Made by a program: the position numbers and the translations under genes
The notes under the pieces: generated by a model
What the model saw: only the letters and a program-made list of their open reading frames with translations
What the model was told of the DNA's origin: nothing
The model's database searches: none
NCBI GenBank assembly: GCA_002841405.1
Contig: PGZR01000091.1
Location: forward strand, 5,091 to 45,378
DNA: 40,288 bases
Source of the DNA: Firmicutes bacterium HGW-Firmicutes-4
GTDB lineage: Bacteria > Bacillota > Clostridia > Eubacteriales > Eubacteriaceae
Reading direction: 5' to 3'
In this document: piece by piece, positions 8,854 through 17,389 of the stretch
Layout of the letters: each line of letters opens with the position of its first letter
Numbering within the stretch: position 1 is the stretch's first letter

Positions 8854-8928
8854 AAATCCTCCTATTGTACTCATAAATAAATTCTTTATTTATGAATTAT
8901 CCCAAATTGAATATAGGGAATAATTCAG

Positions 8929-9016
8929 TTAATCTTTAATGTACGATACATTTAGTTGATATCTATAATAAGGGCCATAAACCCTTGTATCAACCGCTGG
9001 TTTAGTCACTGTTCCA
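8929..9016 (-). pseudogene. Out-of-frame C-terminal tail of the large InlB-B protein
   Basis: Just past the stop codon at 9017, another minus-strand frame reads YSGTVTKPAVDTRVYGPYY then RYQLNVSYIKD and a stop at 8929. The YSGT motif repeats the YSGTLNK element found 60 residues earlier in the large protein. The original gene probably ran on through this tail and lost it by a 1-bp frameshift near 9020-9030. The remaining intergenic bases to 8854 show nothing else that I can name. Confidence 0.5.
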
Positions 9017-12000
9017 CTATAGTGTTGGAAAATAGGTTATAGACTTTGAGTATAAAAGTCCGGTATAGCCGCCCTCAGTATATCTGATTACACCGGTTAC
9101 GTGTGTTGTTCCGGCATCGATTTCCGCCTGTGGAAAATGTGATTCAAAAGTCTGATAGCGACTATCAGCGGGTATATACTCTCCACCTGTTTGTACAGTT
9201 ACGTTTGTTGTCTTATACTTATTCAAAGTACCACTATAGCCACCAGAATTATAGTAAACACTTGATGGTGTTGTATCTGATCCTGTCGATGATTTTGTTG
9301 TTGATTCGGTTTTCGTTTGTGCCGGTGTATATGAACCGCCTACTAAACCCGTTATATCAGATATACCACCTGATAAAGTAACATTAATGGTATTACCATT
9401 AACACTATTGACAGTAACTACACCTTGATTGGAAGTAACGTTTTTAAATTCAAATAAATCATTTATTGTAATAGAATGTGTTTGTGTTGGATATGATCGG
9501 GCTGATAAATTTATGATTTGATCTGAAGTAGGATTAATACTCCATTTAGTATAATAGGTAATCCCATCAATCGGGAATCGCTCCGGCAGTTCCGTGACTT
9601 CATCACCGGAAAAATCAGCTTCTTTAAACCAGCCATTTTGTGTGTATCCGTTACGAGTAAGCACTGGCATGGCTCGATTAATGATTTTCTGATCGGTGAC
9701 ACCATTTAGATCCGGTGTTGCTGATCCCTGGTTTTCTTCAAAACTAATCACCGATGGCTTAGCTTCCCATTTCGCATAATAGGTAATCCCATCAACCGGG
9801 AATTTTTTTGGCAGCTCACTGACTTCTTCACCGGAAAAATCAGCTTCTTTAAACCAGCCTTTTTGTGTGTACCCGTCACGAGTTAGCACCGGTATGGTTC
9901 GATTAGCGATCTCCTGATCGGTCACACCATTTAGATCCGGTGTTGCTGATCCCTGGTTTTCTTCAAAGCTAATTACCGATGGCTTAGCTTCCCATTTCGC
10001 ATAATAGGTAATCCCATCAACCGGATATTTTTCTGGCAGCTCACTGACTTCTTCTCCGGAAAAATCAGCTTCTCTAAACCAGCCTTTTTGTGTGTACCCG
10101 TCACGTGTAAGCACCGGCATGGTTCGATCAGTGATCTCCTGGTCGGTGACACCATTTAGATCCGGTGTTGCTGATCCCTGGTTTTCTTCAAAGCTAATTA
10201 CCGATGGCTTAGCTTCCCATTTGGCATAATAGGTAATCCTATTAACCGGGTATTTTTCTGGCAGCTCACTGACTTCTTCACCGGAAAAATCAGCTTCTTT
10301 AAACCAGCCTTTTTGTGTGTACCCGTCACGAGTAAGCACTGGCATGGTTCGATCAGTGATCTCCTGATCGGTGACACCATTTAGATCCGGTGTTGCTGAT
10401 CCCTGGTTTTCTTCAAAACTAATCACCGATGGGTTAGCTTCCCATTTGGCATAATAGGTAATCCCATCAACCGGGAATTTTTCTGGCAGCGCACTGACTT
10501 CTTCACCGGAAAAATCAGCTTCTTTAAACCATCTTAGCGTATAGCCAACTCTGTTTTGCACCGGCATGGTTCGATCAGTTATTTCCTGATCGGTGACACC
10601 ATTTAAATCCGGTATCTCCGTTCCACCATTTTCTTCAAAACTAATCACCGATGGGTTGGCTTCCCATTTCGCATAGTAAGTTAAACCATCGACCGGATAC
10701 TTATCAGGTAGTGCGGTCACGACATCCCCGCTGAAATCAGCACTGGCAAACCAGCCATTAAAGGTGTACCCGTCCCGAACCGTGATCGGCATACTGGTGT
10801 CGAGGATTTCCCGGTCGGTTGCTCCAATCATTTTGGGTACGTCGGTACCATTGTTGGTGACAAATTCAATCGCTGCTTCATCCGCTGTCCATAAGGCAAA
10901 TAGGGTCGTGTCCTGGGTGACTGTATCAACTCCAAAATCCCAGGGCGTAATGCAGGCATCTTCCTTAAACCAGCCTCCAAACGAATACCCGCTTCGGATC
11001 GGATCGGGCGGCTTTGTCGTTACCGACTCATTCTGTGCCGTCTGTGCCGGCACAGCGCTCCCGCCCAGGGAATCAAAGCTTACCGTATACAGATTAACAT
11101 TCCACTTGGCAAACAGCGTTAAATCCGACTGCACCCGATCACTGGCAAATGTCCAGACAGTGTTGCATGCTGCGTCCTGATACCAGCCTTTAAACGTAAA
11201 TCCCGGCTTGAAAGGGTTACTCGGACTGGTGATCATCATATTATAATCAGCACTGATTGAACCAACCAGACTGCCACCCTGAGAGTCAAACGTGACCGTT
11301 AAAGCGGTGGCATCCCACTTCCCATAAAGGTTCGTGTCGCCGGCAATGGTGTCTTCAGTAAAGTTCCATGGGGTATTGCATTCAATCTCCTTAAACCATC
11401 CCAGAAAAACATAATTACTCCGGGTTGGAATTGGTGTCGGTTCTTCGATATTTGAGCCATATTCCGCCGTAATCGGACTAAAGGCATCAGTTCCTCCCTG
11501 GGGATCAAAATGGACGAAATAGGTGTTTATTTCCCACTTCGCATAGAGTGTGGTGACCCCCATAATCCGATCCGATTCAAAATTCCAGGGGTAAGCAAAA
11601 CCGGGATCTTTAAACCATCCTTTAAACGAATATCCTTCCCTGGTCGGTTGGCCCGGCTCCGTCAGCAGGGTGTTATATTCAGCGCTCTGGGCACCTATGT
11701 CATTGCCACCGTTGGTATCAAAATAAACCTCATAGGTGAGCGGTGTTTTGATCACTTCCTCATATAAGGTATATACAGCCTGTACCGGATTGATGAGCAC
11801 ATCATAGATAACCGGGAGATCCGGATCAACCACAACCTCCACGTCAAACGCATACGCTTCACTCTCGCCGGCAGCAGCATTAAGGGATTTAAAGGCATAA
11901 CGATTGGTTCCCAGTTTGGCCGGAACAAACTCAATCGTCCAGACGATTTCATTAGCCAATTCATTCACCGACCGGCTGATCAGCATTCCGTCACCCAGGG

Positions 12001-13711
12001 AATCGGATCCAAATTGTTTCCCGACACCACTATCCGTATTGGTAAAAGTCAGATTCTTGGTGGCCCGATTGGTCACCACTTCAATTTTGACCGTTTCATT
12101 CTTATAGTACGGTGCTTCTGTGACGGCCTTGACCGATTTGATCACCGGTGCCACCGTTTCATCAGTGGTATCTTCCCCGGGTACACTGGTTGGCGGTACC
12201 AGGTTGGCCGGCAGATCCGTTGGCATCGTATCACCCACCTTTGGATCCGGTGGGGTGCTTTCCTCCAGTGGCCGGATTGTCAGCGTCCGATGAGTATACT
12301 CATTCCCGCCACAATTGATGGTCCCTTCCGGATAGGGTGAGATCGACATTTCCAGATCATAGCTGGTTACTGTACTGACATCCGGAGTATGCCATTTGAT
12401 ATAGCTGTAGGACTCGGTTTTCATCGGAGCCACCAGTGAATCGGTACCGATCACTTCGCCATTGATCTTGTAAGTCACCGTCAGCTCACTCCCGGGGGTG
12501 GCATTGATATTGGAGTAAACCGGTGTGCTTAAAATAACATCGGTATTGGGCCGATAATCGTTATCCCGGGGCTTATTGTATTCGGCTGGCTTAAGTGCCC
12601 GAGCCATGCCCCAACCGCCGTATTTGACCTGTTGATCGCTGAACCAGCGATTAAAGGGAATAGCAGCATTCTGGTCTACCCCGGAACCAGCTGCCAACCC
12701 ATACCAGGTACTATTGGTAATGACTGAGTTCCCCATCAACAGAAAGGCCAACCGGGAGACATGCTGCCGATTGGCGTTGGGCTTCCAGGCATCCGGCTGT
12801 TGTCCGGCCCATGCCGTCCACCGGGTTTCATCGTAACGCCAATCCATCTGGTGCTTGATCTGAGACACCGCAAAATCAGTCGCTGATAAGGCATAACCAT
12901 AATAGGATCCCGGATGGGCGGTATCCTTCACATAGACAATCGATACCGGCTCATAAACGATCAGCCATTCCACCTGGTTGGTAGGGTTGTCATTGATTAC
13001 ATTTGGTAAAATCCCTTCAGGGTTCCAACCGGTCCGGGTTTCGCCATCAATGGTAAACTCCAGATTTTTAACTAATTCTTCTCTGGTCGTTCCTTGTTTT
13101 CCGGCATGATAATTTAATAAGCCAAATATTTTGTAAGGATCACTGAAATAATGGGCTACCTTTGTAATATTTCCAACTGAATCCCCATAAATAACACCAT
13201 TATCATAAATATCACCATCACTGAGTTGAGGAACATATGGCACCTCAGAATCCGTCATGATATAGACACCACCACCTGAAGCAAGCTGCACCGGATCCAG
13301 AGCACTGACATCCCCGCCTTTATTTTGCAGCTCCATCAAGGTATCCACTTTATTTTCCTTGGAAAAGAATAATCCGGAGATATTCGAAGGCCGGGAACCG
13401 GCAGCCCAGCCACTCCAATTGGAAACCGGGGTCAGATAAACGGCTTGATTCCCAATCCGATAAAACTCATTCATGTTCGATGAATCCTTATTGACCGTAT
13501 CCGACTTGGCCACGAATAAGGATACCTTCCACATATACTGATCGCTGTAGTAGAAAGCATCTTCGGTATAGGTCGGGTTTCCGGGCACGGTGCTGGAATT
13601 ATCTTCAGCCCGGGCCACCATGGGTGTCATTCCCCACAAAAAACCGGTCAGTAATGCAATCAACGCCAGCAACCAGAGTGGCTTTAGGCGATTTTTTATA
13701 CGCACGTCCAT
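9017..13711 (-). CDS. Giant secreted InlB B-repeat surface protein (1564 aa)
   Basis: ATG 13711 follows AAGGAGGAATGA. A signal peptide (LKPLWLLALIALLTGFLWGM...ARA-ED) precedes a ~490-residue N-terminal domain with W-rich segments (NWSGWAAGSRPS, ETRWTAWAGQQPD) that I cannot assign; it may be the ligand-binding head. Ig-like strands follow. Ten InlB B-repeats come next: four of the GGWFK...TTLFAKW type, then six of a ~75-residue type reading GWFKEADFSGEEVSELPEK. Five of the latter are nearly identical at DNA level (225-bp period). The last ~150 residues contain YSGTLNKYKTTNVTV and GGYTGLLYSKS, and the natural tail seems frameshifted. No sortase motif is present. Likely a mating- or host-surface adhesin, by family and context only. 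Confidence 0.78.
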   Translation of the reverse strand: MDVRIKNRLKPLWLLALIALLTGFLWGMTPMVARAEDNSSTVPGNPTYTEDAFYYSDQYMWKVSLFVAKSDTVNKDSSNMNEFYRIGNQAVYLTPVSNWSGWAAGSRPSNISGLFFSKENKVDTLMELQNKGGDVSALDPVQLASGGGVYIMTDSEVPYVPQLSDGDIYDNGVIYGDSVGNITKVAHYFSDPYKIFGLLNYHAGKQGTTREELVKNLEFTIDGETRTGWNPEGILPNVINDNPTNQVEWLIVYEPVSIVYVKDTAHPGSYYGYALSATDFAVSQIKHQMDWRYDETRWTAWAGQQPDAWKPNANRQHVSRLAFLLMGNSVITNSTWYGLAAGSGVDQNAAIPFNRWFSDQQVKYGGWGMARALKPAEYNKPRDNDYRPNTDVILSTPVYSNINATPGSELTVTYKINGEVIGTDSLVAPMKTESYSYIKWHTPDVSTVTSYDLEMSISPYPEGTINCGGNEYTHRTLTIRPLEESTPPDPKVGDTMPTDLPANLVPPTSVPGEDTTDETVAPVIKSVKAVTEAPYYKNETVKIEVVTNRATKNLTFTNTDSGVGKQFGSDSLGDGMLISRSVNELANEIVWTIEFVPAKLGTNRYAFKSLNAAAGESEAYAFDVEVVVDPDLPVIYDVLINPVQAVYTLYEEVIKTPLTYEVYFDTNGGNDIGAQSAEYNTLLTEPGQPTREGYSFKGWFKDPGFAYPWNFESDRIMGVTTLYAKWEINTYFVHFDPQGGTDAFSPITAEYGSNIEEPTPIPTRSNYVFLGWFKEIECNTPWNFTEDTIAGDTNLYGKWDATALTVTFDSQGGSLVGSISADYNMMITSPSNPFKPGFTFKGWYQDAACNTVWTFASDRVQSDLTLFAKWNVNLYTVSFDSLGGSAVPAQTAQNESVTTKPPDPIRSGYSFGGWFKEDACITPWDFGVDTVTQDTTLFALWTADEAAIEFVTNNGTDVPKMIGATDREILDTSMPITVRDGYTFNGWFASADFSGDVVTALPDKYPVDGLTYYAKWEANPSVISFEENGGTEIPDLNGVTDQEITDRTMPVQNRVGYTLRWFKEADFSGEEVSALPEKFPVDGITYYAKWEANPSVISFEENQGSATPDLNGVTDQEITDRTMPVLTRDGYTQKGWFKEADFSGEEVSELPEKYPVNRITYYAKWEAKPSVISFEENQGSATPDLNGVTDQEITDRTMPVLTRDGYTQKGWFREADFSGEEVSELPEKYPVDGITYYAKWEAKPSVISFEENQGSATPDLNGVTDQEIANRTIPVLTRDGYTQKGWFKEADFSGEEVSELPKKFPVDGITYYAKWEAKPSVISFEENQGSATPDLNGVTDQKIINRAMPVLTRNGYTQNGWFKEADFSGDEVTELPERFPIDGITYYTKWSINPTSDQIINLSARSYPTQTHSITINDLFEFKNVTSNQGVVTVNSVNGNTINVTLSGGISDITGLVGGSYTPAQTKTESTTKSSTGSDTTPSSVYYNSGGYSGTLNKYKTTNVTVQTGGEYIPADSRYQTFESHFPQAEIDAGTTHVTGVIRYTEGGYTGLLYSKSITYFPTL
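9540..10665 (-). repeat. 225-bp in-frame tandem repeats coding InlB-B units
   Basis: Five near-identical units of 225 bp (75 codons), recognisable by recurring TTTCTTCAAAGCTAAT and ATTTCGCATAATAGGTAATC-like segments. The copies differ by few bases, implying recent duplication or gene conversion; unit number is likely variable between strains and could be mis-assembled. Confidence 0.85.
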
Positions 13712-13733
13712 TCATTCCTCCTTATTTTCTGCA

Positions 13734-13762
13734 TAAAAAAAGAACAATCCGTAAATTGTCCT
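13734..13762 (-). terminator. Intrinsic terminator in the leader of the giant surface gene
   Basis: Minus strand GGACAAT-TTACGG-ATTGTTC followed by seven T. It lies between the 174-aa membrane protein and the giant InlB-B gene, about 17 bases from the latter's AAGGAGG. Confidence 0.78.
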
Positions 13763-13780
13763 TTTGCTTCTTATATTAAA

Positions 13781-14305
13781 TTAATTACCGACAAATGTTC
13801 CACCATTCTCGCCACCACTGCTATCAATCGGTGTCGCCCCTAAATCACCATTCCATCCGCCACCGCTGCTCTCCGCTGCCGGTGCTTCATAGGCCGGTTC
13901 TTCATAGGCTGGCTCAACATAGGTGTCCTGGTGTGCTTCGTAATGTCCACCGGTTTCTTCACTGGTGTAGACCGGTTCTGATGCAATTGCCGGGGTATTA
14001 ACGGTGGTCACGTTGCTTTCGACCACGGTGCTGTTATCATTGGTGACAGTTTGGGCCTCAACCACCTTGCTTTCCACCGGGGTGGTGGTTACCGCCGTTG
14101 TCTTTTCGGTATTGATATCCTGTACCTTCACTGTTTTTTCATCGGCAGTGGACTGCCAGGTATCTGTATTGTTGGGTAAAATTGTATAAATGCCAAGGCC
14201 AATCATACCAGTCATCAGAACTCCGCCAATACCAAGAACGATCCGCTGTTTCAACGTTGTTTTTGCCAACCAGGTGGTTAAAGCTGCTACATTTGTTTTC
14301 ATCAT
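13781..14305 (-). CDS. Membrane-anchored Thr/Val/Glu-rich protein (174 aa)
   Basis: ATG 14305 follows GAGAGAGGTAAA. A single membrane segment (residues ~22-43, IVLGIGGVLMTGMIGLGIYT) is followed by a low-complexity exported region: T/V-rich (TTAVTTTPVESKVVEAQTV), then acidic repeats VEPAYEEPAYEAPA, then a Gly-rich end. Topology is short inside, long outside. No family is recognised. It is the first gene after a good promoter and is followed by a terminator and the giant surface protein. It could be a wall spacer or an assembly partner of the surface proteins, which is inference. Length and composition make it structural rather than enzymatic. Confidence 0.65.
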   Translation of the reverse strand: MMKTNVAALTTWLAKTTLKQRIVLGIGGVLMTGMIGLGIYTILPNNTDTWQSTADEKTVKVQDINTEKTTAVTTTPVESKVVEAQTVTNDNSTVVESNVTTVNTPAIASEPVYTSEETGGHYEAHQDTYVEPAYEEPAYEAPAAESSGGGWNGDLGATPIDSSGGENGGTFVGN

Positions 14306-14340
14306 TTTACCTCTCTCTTTCATCATCTAAAAATTATATC

Positions 14341-14369
14341 AGAATACACCATAATCAACTTCTTGTCAA
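14341..14369 (-). promoter_or_regulatory. Sigma-A-like promoter for the surface-protein block
   Basis: Minus strand TTGACA (14369-14364), 17-base spacer, TATTCT (14346-14341), with an overlapping GATATAAT. It is 36 bases upstream of ATG 14305. The stretch 14370-14434 is AT-rich with no further feature seen. Confidence 0.78.
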
Positions 14370-14434
14370 GGTTTAATTTTAATATTTATAAATTTATTTT
14401 TATTGCCGACAAATTTCTTTCCCATCGGAAACAT

Positions 14435-14581
14435 TTAACAAGCAGGCTGTTTTCTTTTTTCAATCCCTGTTTCCAACCGGCTAATCTTCAGCTCCTTTTT
14501 ATCCAGCAGTCTACGCTGCTTAACAATAAGATACCCTTCCACAACTGTGATTAAACCAAAACCGATTAGTAACAATTCCAT
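14435..14581 (-). CDS. Mini membrane protein, paralogue A (48 aa)
   Basis: ATG 14581 is preceded by AAGGAG at good spacing. The product MELLLIGFGLITVVEGYLIV has one membrane helix, followed by a basic coiled-coil-like tail with KKELKISRLETGIEKRKQ. It matches the 46-residue protein encoded on the other side of the Fic gene (shared VVE at the membrane exit and KE-x-KI-xx-LE in the tail). The size and topology recall small phage/plasmid membrane peptides or type I toxins, but no family can be named. A terminator sits directly in its leader. Confidence 0.65.
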   Translation of the reverse strand: MELLLIGFGLITVVEGYLIVKQRRLLDKKELKISRLETGIEKRKQPAC

Positions 14582-14606
14582 CACTCACTCCTTCTTTTTA
14601 ATCACT

Positions 14607-14634
14607 AAAAAAAGAACAATTGGCAAATTGTCCC
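14607..14634 (-). terminator. Intrinsic terminator after the Fic gene
   Basis: Minus strand GGGGACAATT-TGCC-AATTGTTC then seven T; the sequence is close to the terminator at 13734-13762. It ends about 16 bases before the ribosome binding site of the 48-aa gene. Confidence 0.8.
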
Positions 14635-14686
14635 CTTCTGTTAATTCCATAACTTTTAATTTTTAGGCTGTTTCCTATTTTCAGCT

Positions 14687-14703
14687 TGTTTCCTCGGGAA
14701 ACA
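14687..14703. repeat. 17-bp palindromic site (copy 4)
   Basis: TGTTTCCTCGGGAAACA, three bases beyond the Fic stop codon; a half site CTGTTTCCT lies 18 bp to its left. Confidence 0.92.
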
Positions 14704-14706
14704 AAC

Positions 14707-15573
14707 TTATCTTTCCGCCTCCCAGTCATGCTCGTTTTCGTCTTCCGATATCAGCTGCATTTCCTGATTATAAAGCGAATGTTTTTGATCAAAGAGCAGA
14801 TTCTCAAAGAACTTGACCAGATACGCATCGGTATGACTGATGTTCTTAGCTTGATTGCTGTAATTGGCTCGTACCAGGGCATTTCTAAAATAAAGGGCAT
14901 TGTCTTCAAAGGGATCATTATTTACCTCAAAACCCAGGCCGTTTAAATATTGAACCAAAAACACCGCTACCGTTCGGGTGTTACCTTCCCGGAAGGGATG
15001 AACCTGCCAGATGGAAGAAGTAAAGCTGGTAATGCTTTGAATCTTTTGCTGATCGTCCATACTGACATAATTTTTCTTTTTTTCGGTCTCAAAGTCATAA
15101 GCCAGGGTATCTTCAATCATGAAATAATTGGCATACGATACGCTCTCGCCACCCAGCACCGGCTCCTGTTTATAAATATTTTTCTCTCTGAATGTCCCGA
15201 CCCAGTCCGCCGGCAGGATATTTCTAAAGAGATACCGGTGGATGCCTTTGAGGGATACCGGGCTTAGAACAAACCCGGAGTTATCCAGCAGGGCAGCAAT
15301 CCGGGTCGAAACTATATCACATTCCTGTTCGCTTTTGACCTGATCACCTTCCGGTAAGGTTTGATAATGGTTGACCAGGGCATTCTCAACTTCCTGATAG
15401 GTCAGCTTGCCGCTGAAATGATCCGGAAGTAATTGATTGGTCAGATATTCGGAAGGACTTAGCTGATCGATCTTATTCAGACCAAAACCGATATTCCAGT
15501 ATTTTTCTTTTTGACTTCGATCTTTTGTTTCTTCGATCACTTGATAGGTTTCATTATATTTCTGATCAGTCAT
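14707..15573 (-). CDS. fic: Fic-domain protein (predicted AMP/NMP transferase) with W-x-x-E tail
   Basis: ATG 15573 follows GAAGGTGAG; 288 residues. The Fic motif HPFREGNTRT lies near residue 192, giving the catalytic His, the acidic Glu and the Asn/Arg of the phosphate loop; the usual second Gly (GNGR) is Thr, a variant seen in some Fic proteins. A flap-like segment (LPADWVGTFREKNIY) precedes it. Fic enzymes transfer AMP from ATP to target proteins. The C terminus, ENEHDWEAER, carries the tail shared with the relaxase, primase and ArdC-like protein. Fic proteins of Bartonella (Bep/VbhT) are type IV secretion substrates, so transfer into recipients is an attractive inference. Two mini membrane proteins flank it; either could be a regulator. 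No separate antitoxin was recognised. Confidence 0.85.
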   Translation of the reverse strand: MTDQKYNETYQVIEETKDRSQKEKYWNIGFGLNKIDQLSPSEYLTNQLLPDHFSGKLTYQEVENALVNHYQTLPEGDQVKSEQECDIVSTRIAALLDNSGFVLSPVSLKGIHRYLFRNILPADWVGTFREKNIYKQEPVLGGESVSYANYFMIEDTLAYDFETEKKKNYVSMDDQQKIQSITSFTSSIWQVHPFREGNTRTVAVFLVQYLNGLGFEVNNDPFEDNALYFRNALVRANYSNQAKNISHTDAYLVKFFENLLFDQKHSLYNQEMQLISEDENEHDWEAER

Positions 15574-15590
15574 TGTCTCACCTTCGTTTT

Positions 15591-15731
15591 TTAATCTTTC
15601 TTGAGCTTCATTATAGCACATTCAAGCATATTTATTTTTACTTCCTTTCGCTCAATCTCTTTTTTTAATCGCTTTAACCAAACAGTTTCAACCACGACAA
15701 GACCCGTTAGCAAAACTAAAATAATGATCAA
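15591..15731 (-). CDS. Mini membrane protein, paralogue B (46 aa)
   Basis: A TTG at 15731, behind GAGGGGAGTGAG, starts a 46-residue product: one membrane helix (IIILVLLTGLVVVETVW) and a basic helical tail KRLKKEIERKEVKINMLE. It aligns with the 48-residue product at 14435-14581 (VVE, KE-V/L-KI, LE in the same places). It ends 17 bases before the Fic start and is probably co-transcribed with it. Function unknown; possibilities include a Fic partner or a membrane-localising subunit. The start codon is the least certain point. Confidence 0.58.
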   Translation of the reverse strand: MIIILVLLTGLVVVETVWLKRLKKEIERKEVKINMLECAIMKLKKD

Positions 15732-15781
15732 GATCTCACTCCCCTCAATCCATCTGATTTTTTCGATTTCCTGTTCCGTTT

Positions 15782-15798
15782 TGTTTCCCGAGGAAACA
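15782..15798. repeat. 17-bp palindromic site (copy 5)
   Basis: TGTTTCCCGAGGAAACA, upstream of the 46-aa/Fic pair. Between it and the next gene (15799-15891) I see nothing else. Confidence 0.92.
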
Positions 15799-15891
15799 AG
15801 CTTGCCTTTTTACCACTTCGTCAATCGCTTCTTATCGAAAGAATAAATTGTACACATAAGCGACCAGGCTCATGATAGAACAGTTAGCTCG

Positions 15892-16416
15892 CTATCCAAA
15901 AATTTTTCTTTTTTTATCCGGCTTTTCCTTTTTAATCACCTGCTCCTGTTTCAAAAGTGATTGAATAAAACAACTAATTAAAGAACGATAGATTAAATAC
16001 TCGTTTAAATTGATGCATGAATCCATATGATAGATTCCGTGTCCCGAAACGCAATACCATAAACGATGGTATGCATCCTTATAGTGGCCGGTTTCAATGT
16101 CCATCAGAGCTTTGCAGGTCATCATAAACTGGCGTCCCATCATCTCCCGTGTGTAGTGAGGGGCTATTATTTTTTCCTCGTAACAGCGTTTTATATAGTG
16201 TTTTTGAAATTTCTTCAGGTAGTGCAGACCTTTAATCAGGATCGGCTTCATATCTTTTTCATTAAATGGGGCATGAAAATAATCCGTATGCCAGTAATCA
16301 TTGGGTTGAATCTCATTTAAAATATCAACCAGCCGTTTTGTTTTTGCCAGTAAACAAGGTGTTTCCTCATTTACTTCTATCTGAACCATCGTCTTTAATT
16401 CCGTTATATTATTCAT
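15892..16416 (-). CDS. Protein of unknown function (174 aa)
   Basis: ATG 16416 (a GTG codon directly before it is also possible) follows GGGAGGG. The product is soluble with aromatic- and His-rich segments (NDYWHTDYFHAPF, HRLWYCVSGHGIYHMD) and a lysine-rich end (KKEKPDKKRKIFG). No family recognised. His/Cys content might indicate metal binding, but there is no clear motif. It follows the TadE-like genes in the same direction with a 50-bp gap and may be the last gene of the Tad operon. Confidence 0.6.
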   Translation of the reverse strand: MNNITELKTMVQIEVNEETPCLLAKTKRLVDILNEIQPNDYWHTDYFHAPFNEKDMKPILIKGLHYLKKFQKHYIKRCYEEKIIAPHYTREMMGRQFMMTCKALMDIETGHYKDAYHRLWYCVSGHGIYHMDSCINLNEYLIYRSLISCFIQSLLKQEQVIKKEKPDKKRKIFG

Positions 16417-16468
16417 CACATTTATTTCCCTCCCAACCTTTCTGGATTTTTATTTTTATAATGCACTG

Positions 16469-17029
16469 CTAGAACTTCCGTGTATATCCGGATACCGTTA
16501 CCCGCTCCACCACAATCGGCGGGGCATTAAACATGGATCCCAAAAACCGCCAGGGCACCGTGATGGTATTGGTGGTTTCCACCGTAAGGGCATCCCCTTC
16601 GGCTGCTGCCAGCTGGGTGTTGGTGATTTTCACCGTTGTATCCCTTGGCTTTAAGGAAAACAAGACATTGCCGGCATCATCCTCCTTGACCCAGGTATTG
16701 CCCGCCACCTTAAATTCGATCATTTTTTTCATTTGAGCAAGGATCTGTTCCTTATTCATCACTTCTTCCCAATCATCGGTTAATTCGGCTTTCGTATACG
16801 TCCCAGCATAGCCTTCTCGAATCCCCTGATAGACCTCGTCCCAGTTTTCCATTGCAACACCTTGAATGGACTGCTCCACCGCATGATCCAGCTGGATGAT
16901 GATGGATACAACCCTTAAATACTCATACACCGCACAGAACAGCATCAACAAAATTAGTAACAATCCCGCAACCATGGGAATGGACATCCCGGCCTCGCTT
17001 TTTTTTAATTGCTTCGTCAATTTCATCAT
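16469..17029 (-). CDS. TadE-like pseudopilin / pilus assembly protein
   Basis: 186 residues. The N terminus KKSEAGMSIPMVAGLLLILL with one membrane helix (to ~residue 40) matches the TadE/TadG type, where a short basic cytoplasmic stub is followed by a hydrophobic helix and an extracytoplasmic domain. The rest is strand-rich (KPRDTTVKITNTQLAA, TVETTNTITVPWRF). It overlaps the upstream gene by ATGA (4 bases), so translation is coupled. In Tad systems such minor pilins are processed by the dedicated peptidase and are needed for pilus formation. Family placement rests on topology and operon context. Confidence 0.65.
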   Translation of the reverse strand: MMKLTKQLKKSEAGMSIPMVAGLLLILLMLFCAVYEYLRVVSIIIQLDHAVEQSIQGVAMENWDEVYQGIREGYAGTYTKAELTDDWEEVMNKEQILAQMKKMIEFKVAGNTWVKEDDAGNVLFSLKPRDTTVKITNTQLAAAEGDALTVETTNTITVPWRFLGSMFNAPPIVVERVTVSGYTRKF

Positions 17030-17379
17030 TTGTAGTACACCCCGCTTCGGCCACTGACTGGAGCAACCAGTTCAACATTTAATCCATCACCTACAAAACT
17101 GCTGAACCACGAAAAATCTGATTTAACCGTCACCTGAATGGGATCGTTTATCTGAACATTTTTTGATCCACCGATATACTTTGTTCCGCTGAAACTGATT
17201 TCTTTTGTTTTTAATCCCGTTTCTACCTGTAAGTCTTCATAGGTATCCATAACGGTATTCCCGGTATTCCCCACCAGCTCCGCATCCCGCAAGACACCAT
17301 GGGCGATGTAGTTTAACTTCTGATACTGTGTCCAGACCGGTAAAACCCCCATAATCAAGGTTAAAATAAACATTTTCAT
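17026..17379 (-). CDS. TadE/DUF4320-like minor pilin-type protein
   Basis: 117 residues; ATG 17379 follows GGAGAGTTCAA. The short hydrophobic N terminus (MKMFILTLIMGVLPVWTQ) resembles a truncated signal anchor; the remainder (HGVLRDAELVGNTG, VQINDPIQVTVKSDFSWF) has the look of DUF4320/TadE-like proteins found in clostridial pilus or conjugation loci. It lies 10 bases after tadC and overlaps the next TadE-like gene by 4 bases. The annotation depends mostly on context. Confidence 0.55.
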   Translation of the reverse strand: MKMFILTLIMGVLPVWTQYQKLNYIAHGVLRDAELVGNTGNTVMDTYEDLQVETGLKTKEISFSGTKYIGGSKNVQINDPIQVTVKSDFSWFSSFVGDGLNVELVAPVSGRSGVYYK

Positions 17380-17389
17380 TTGAACTCTC

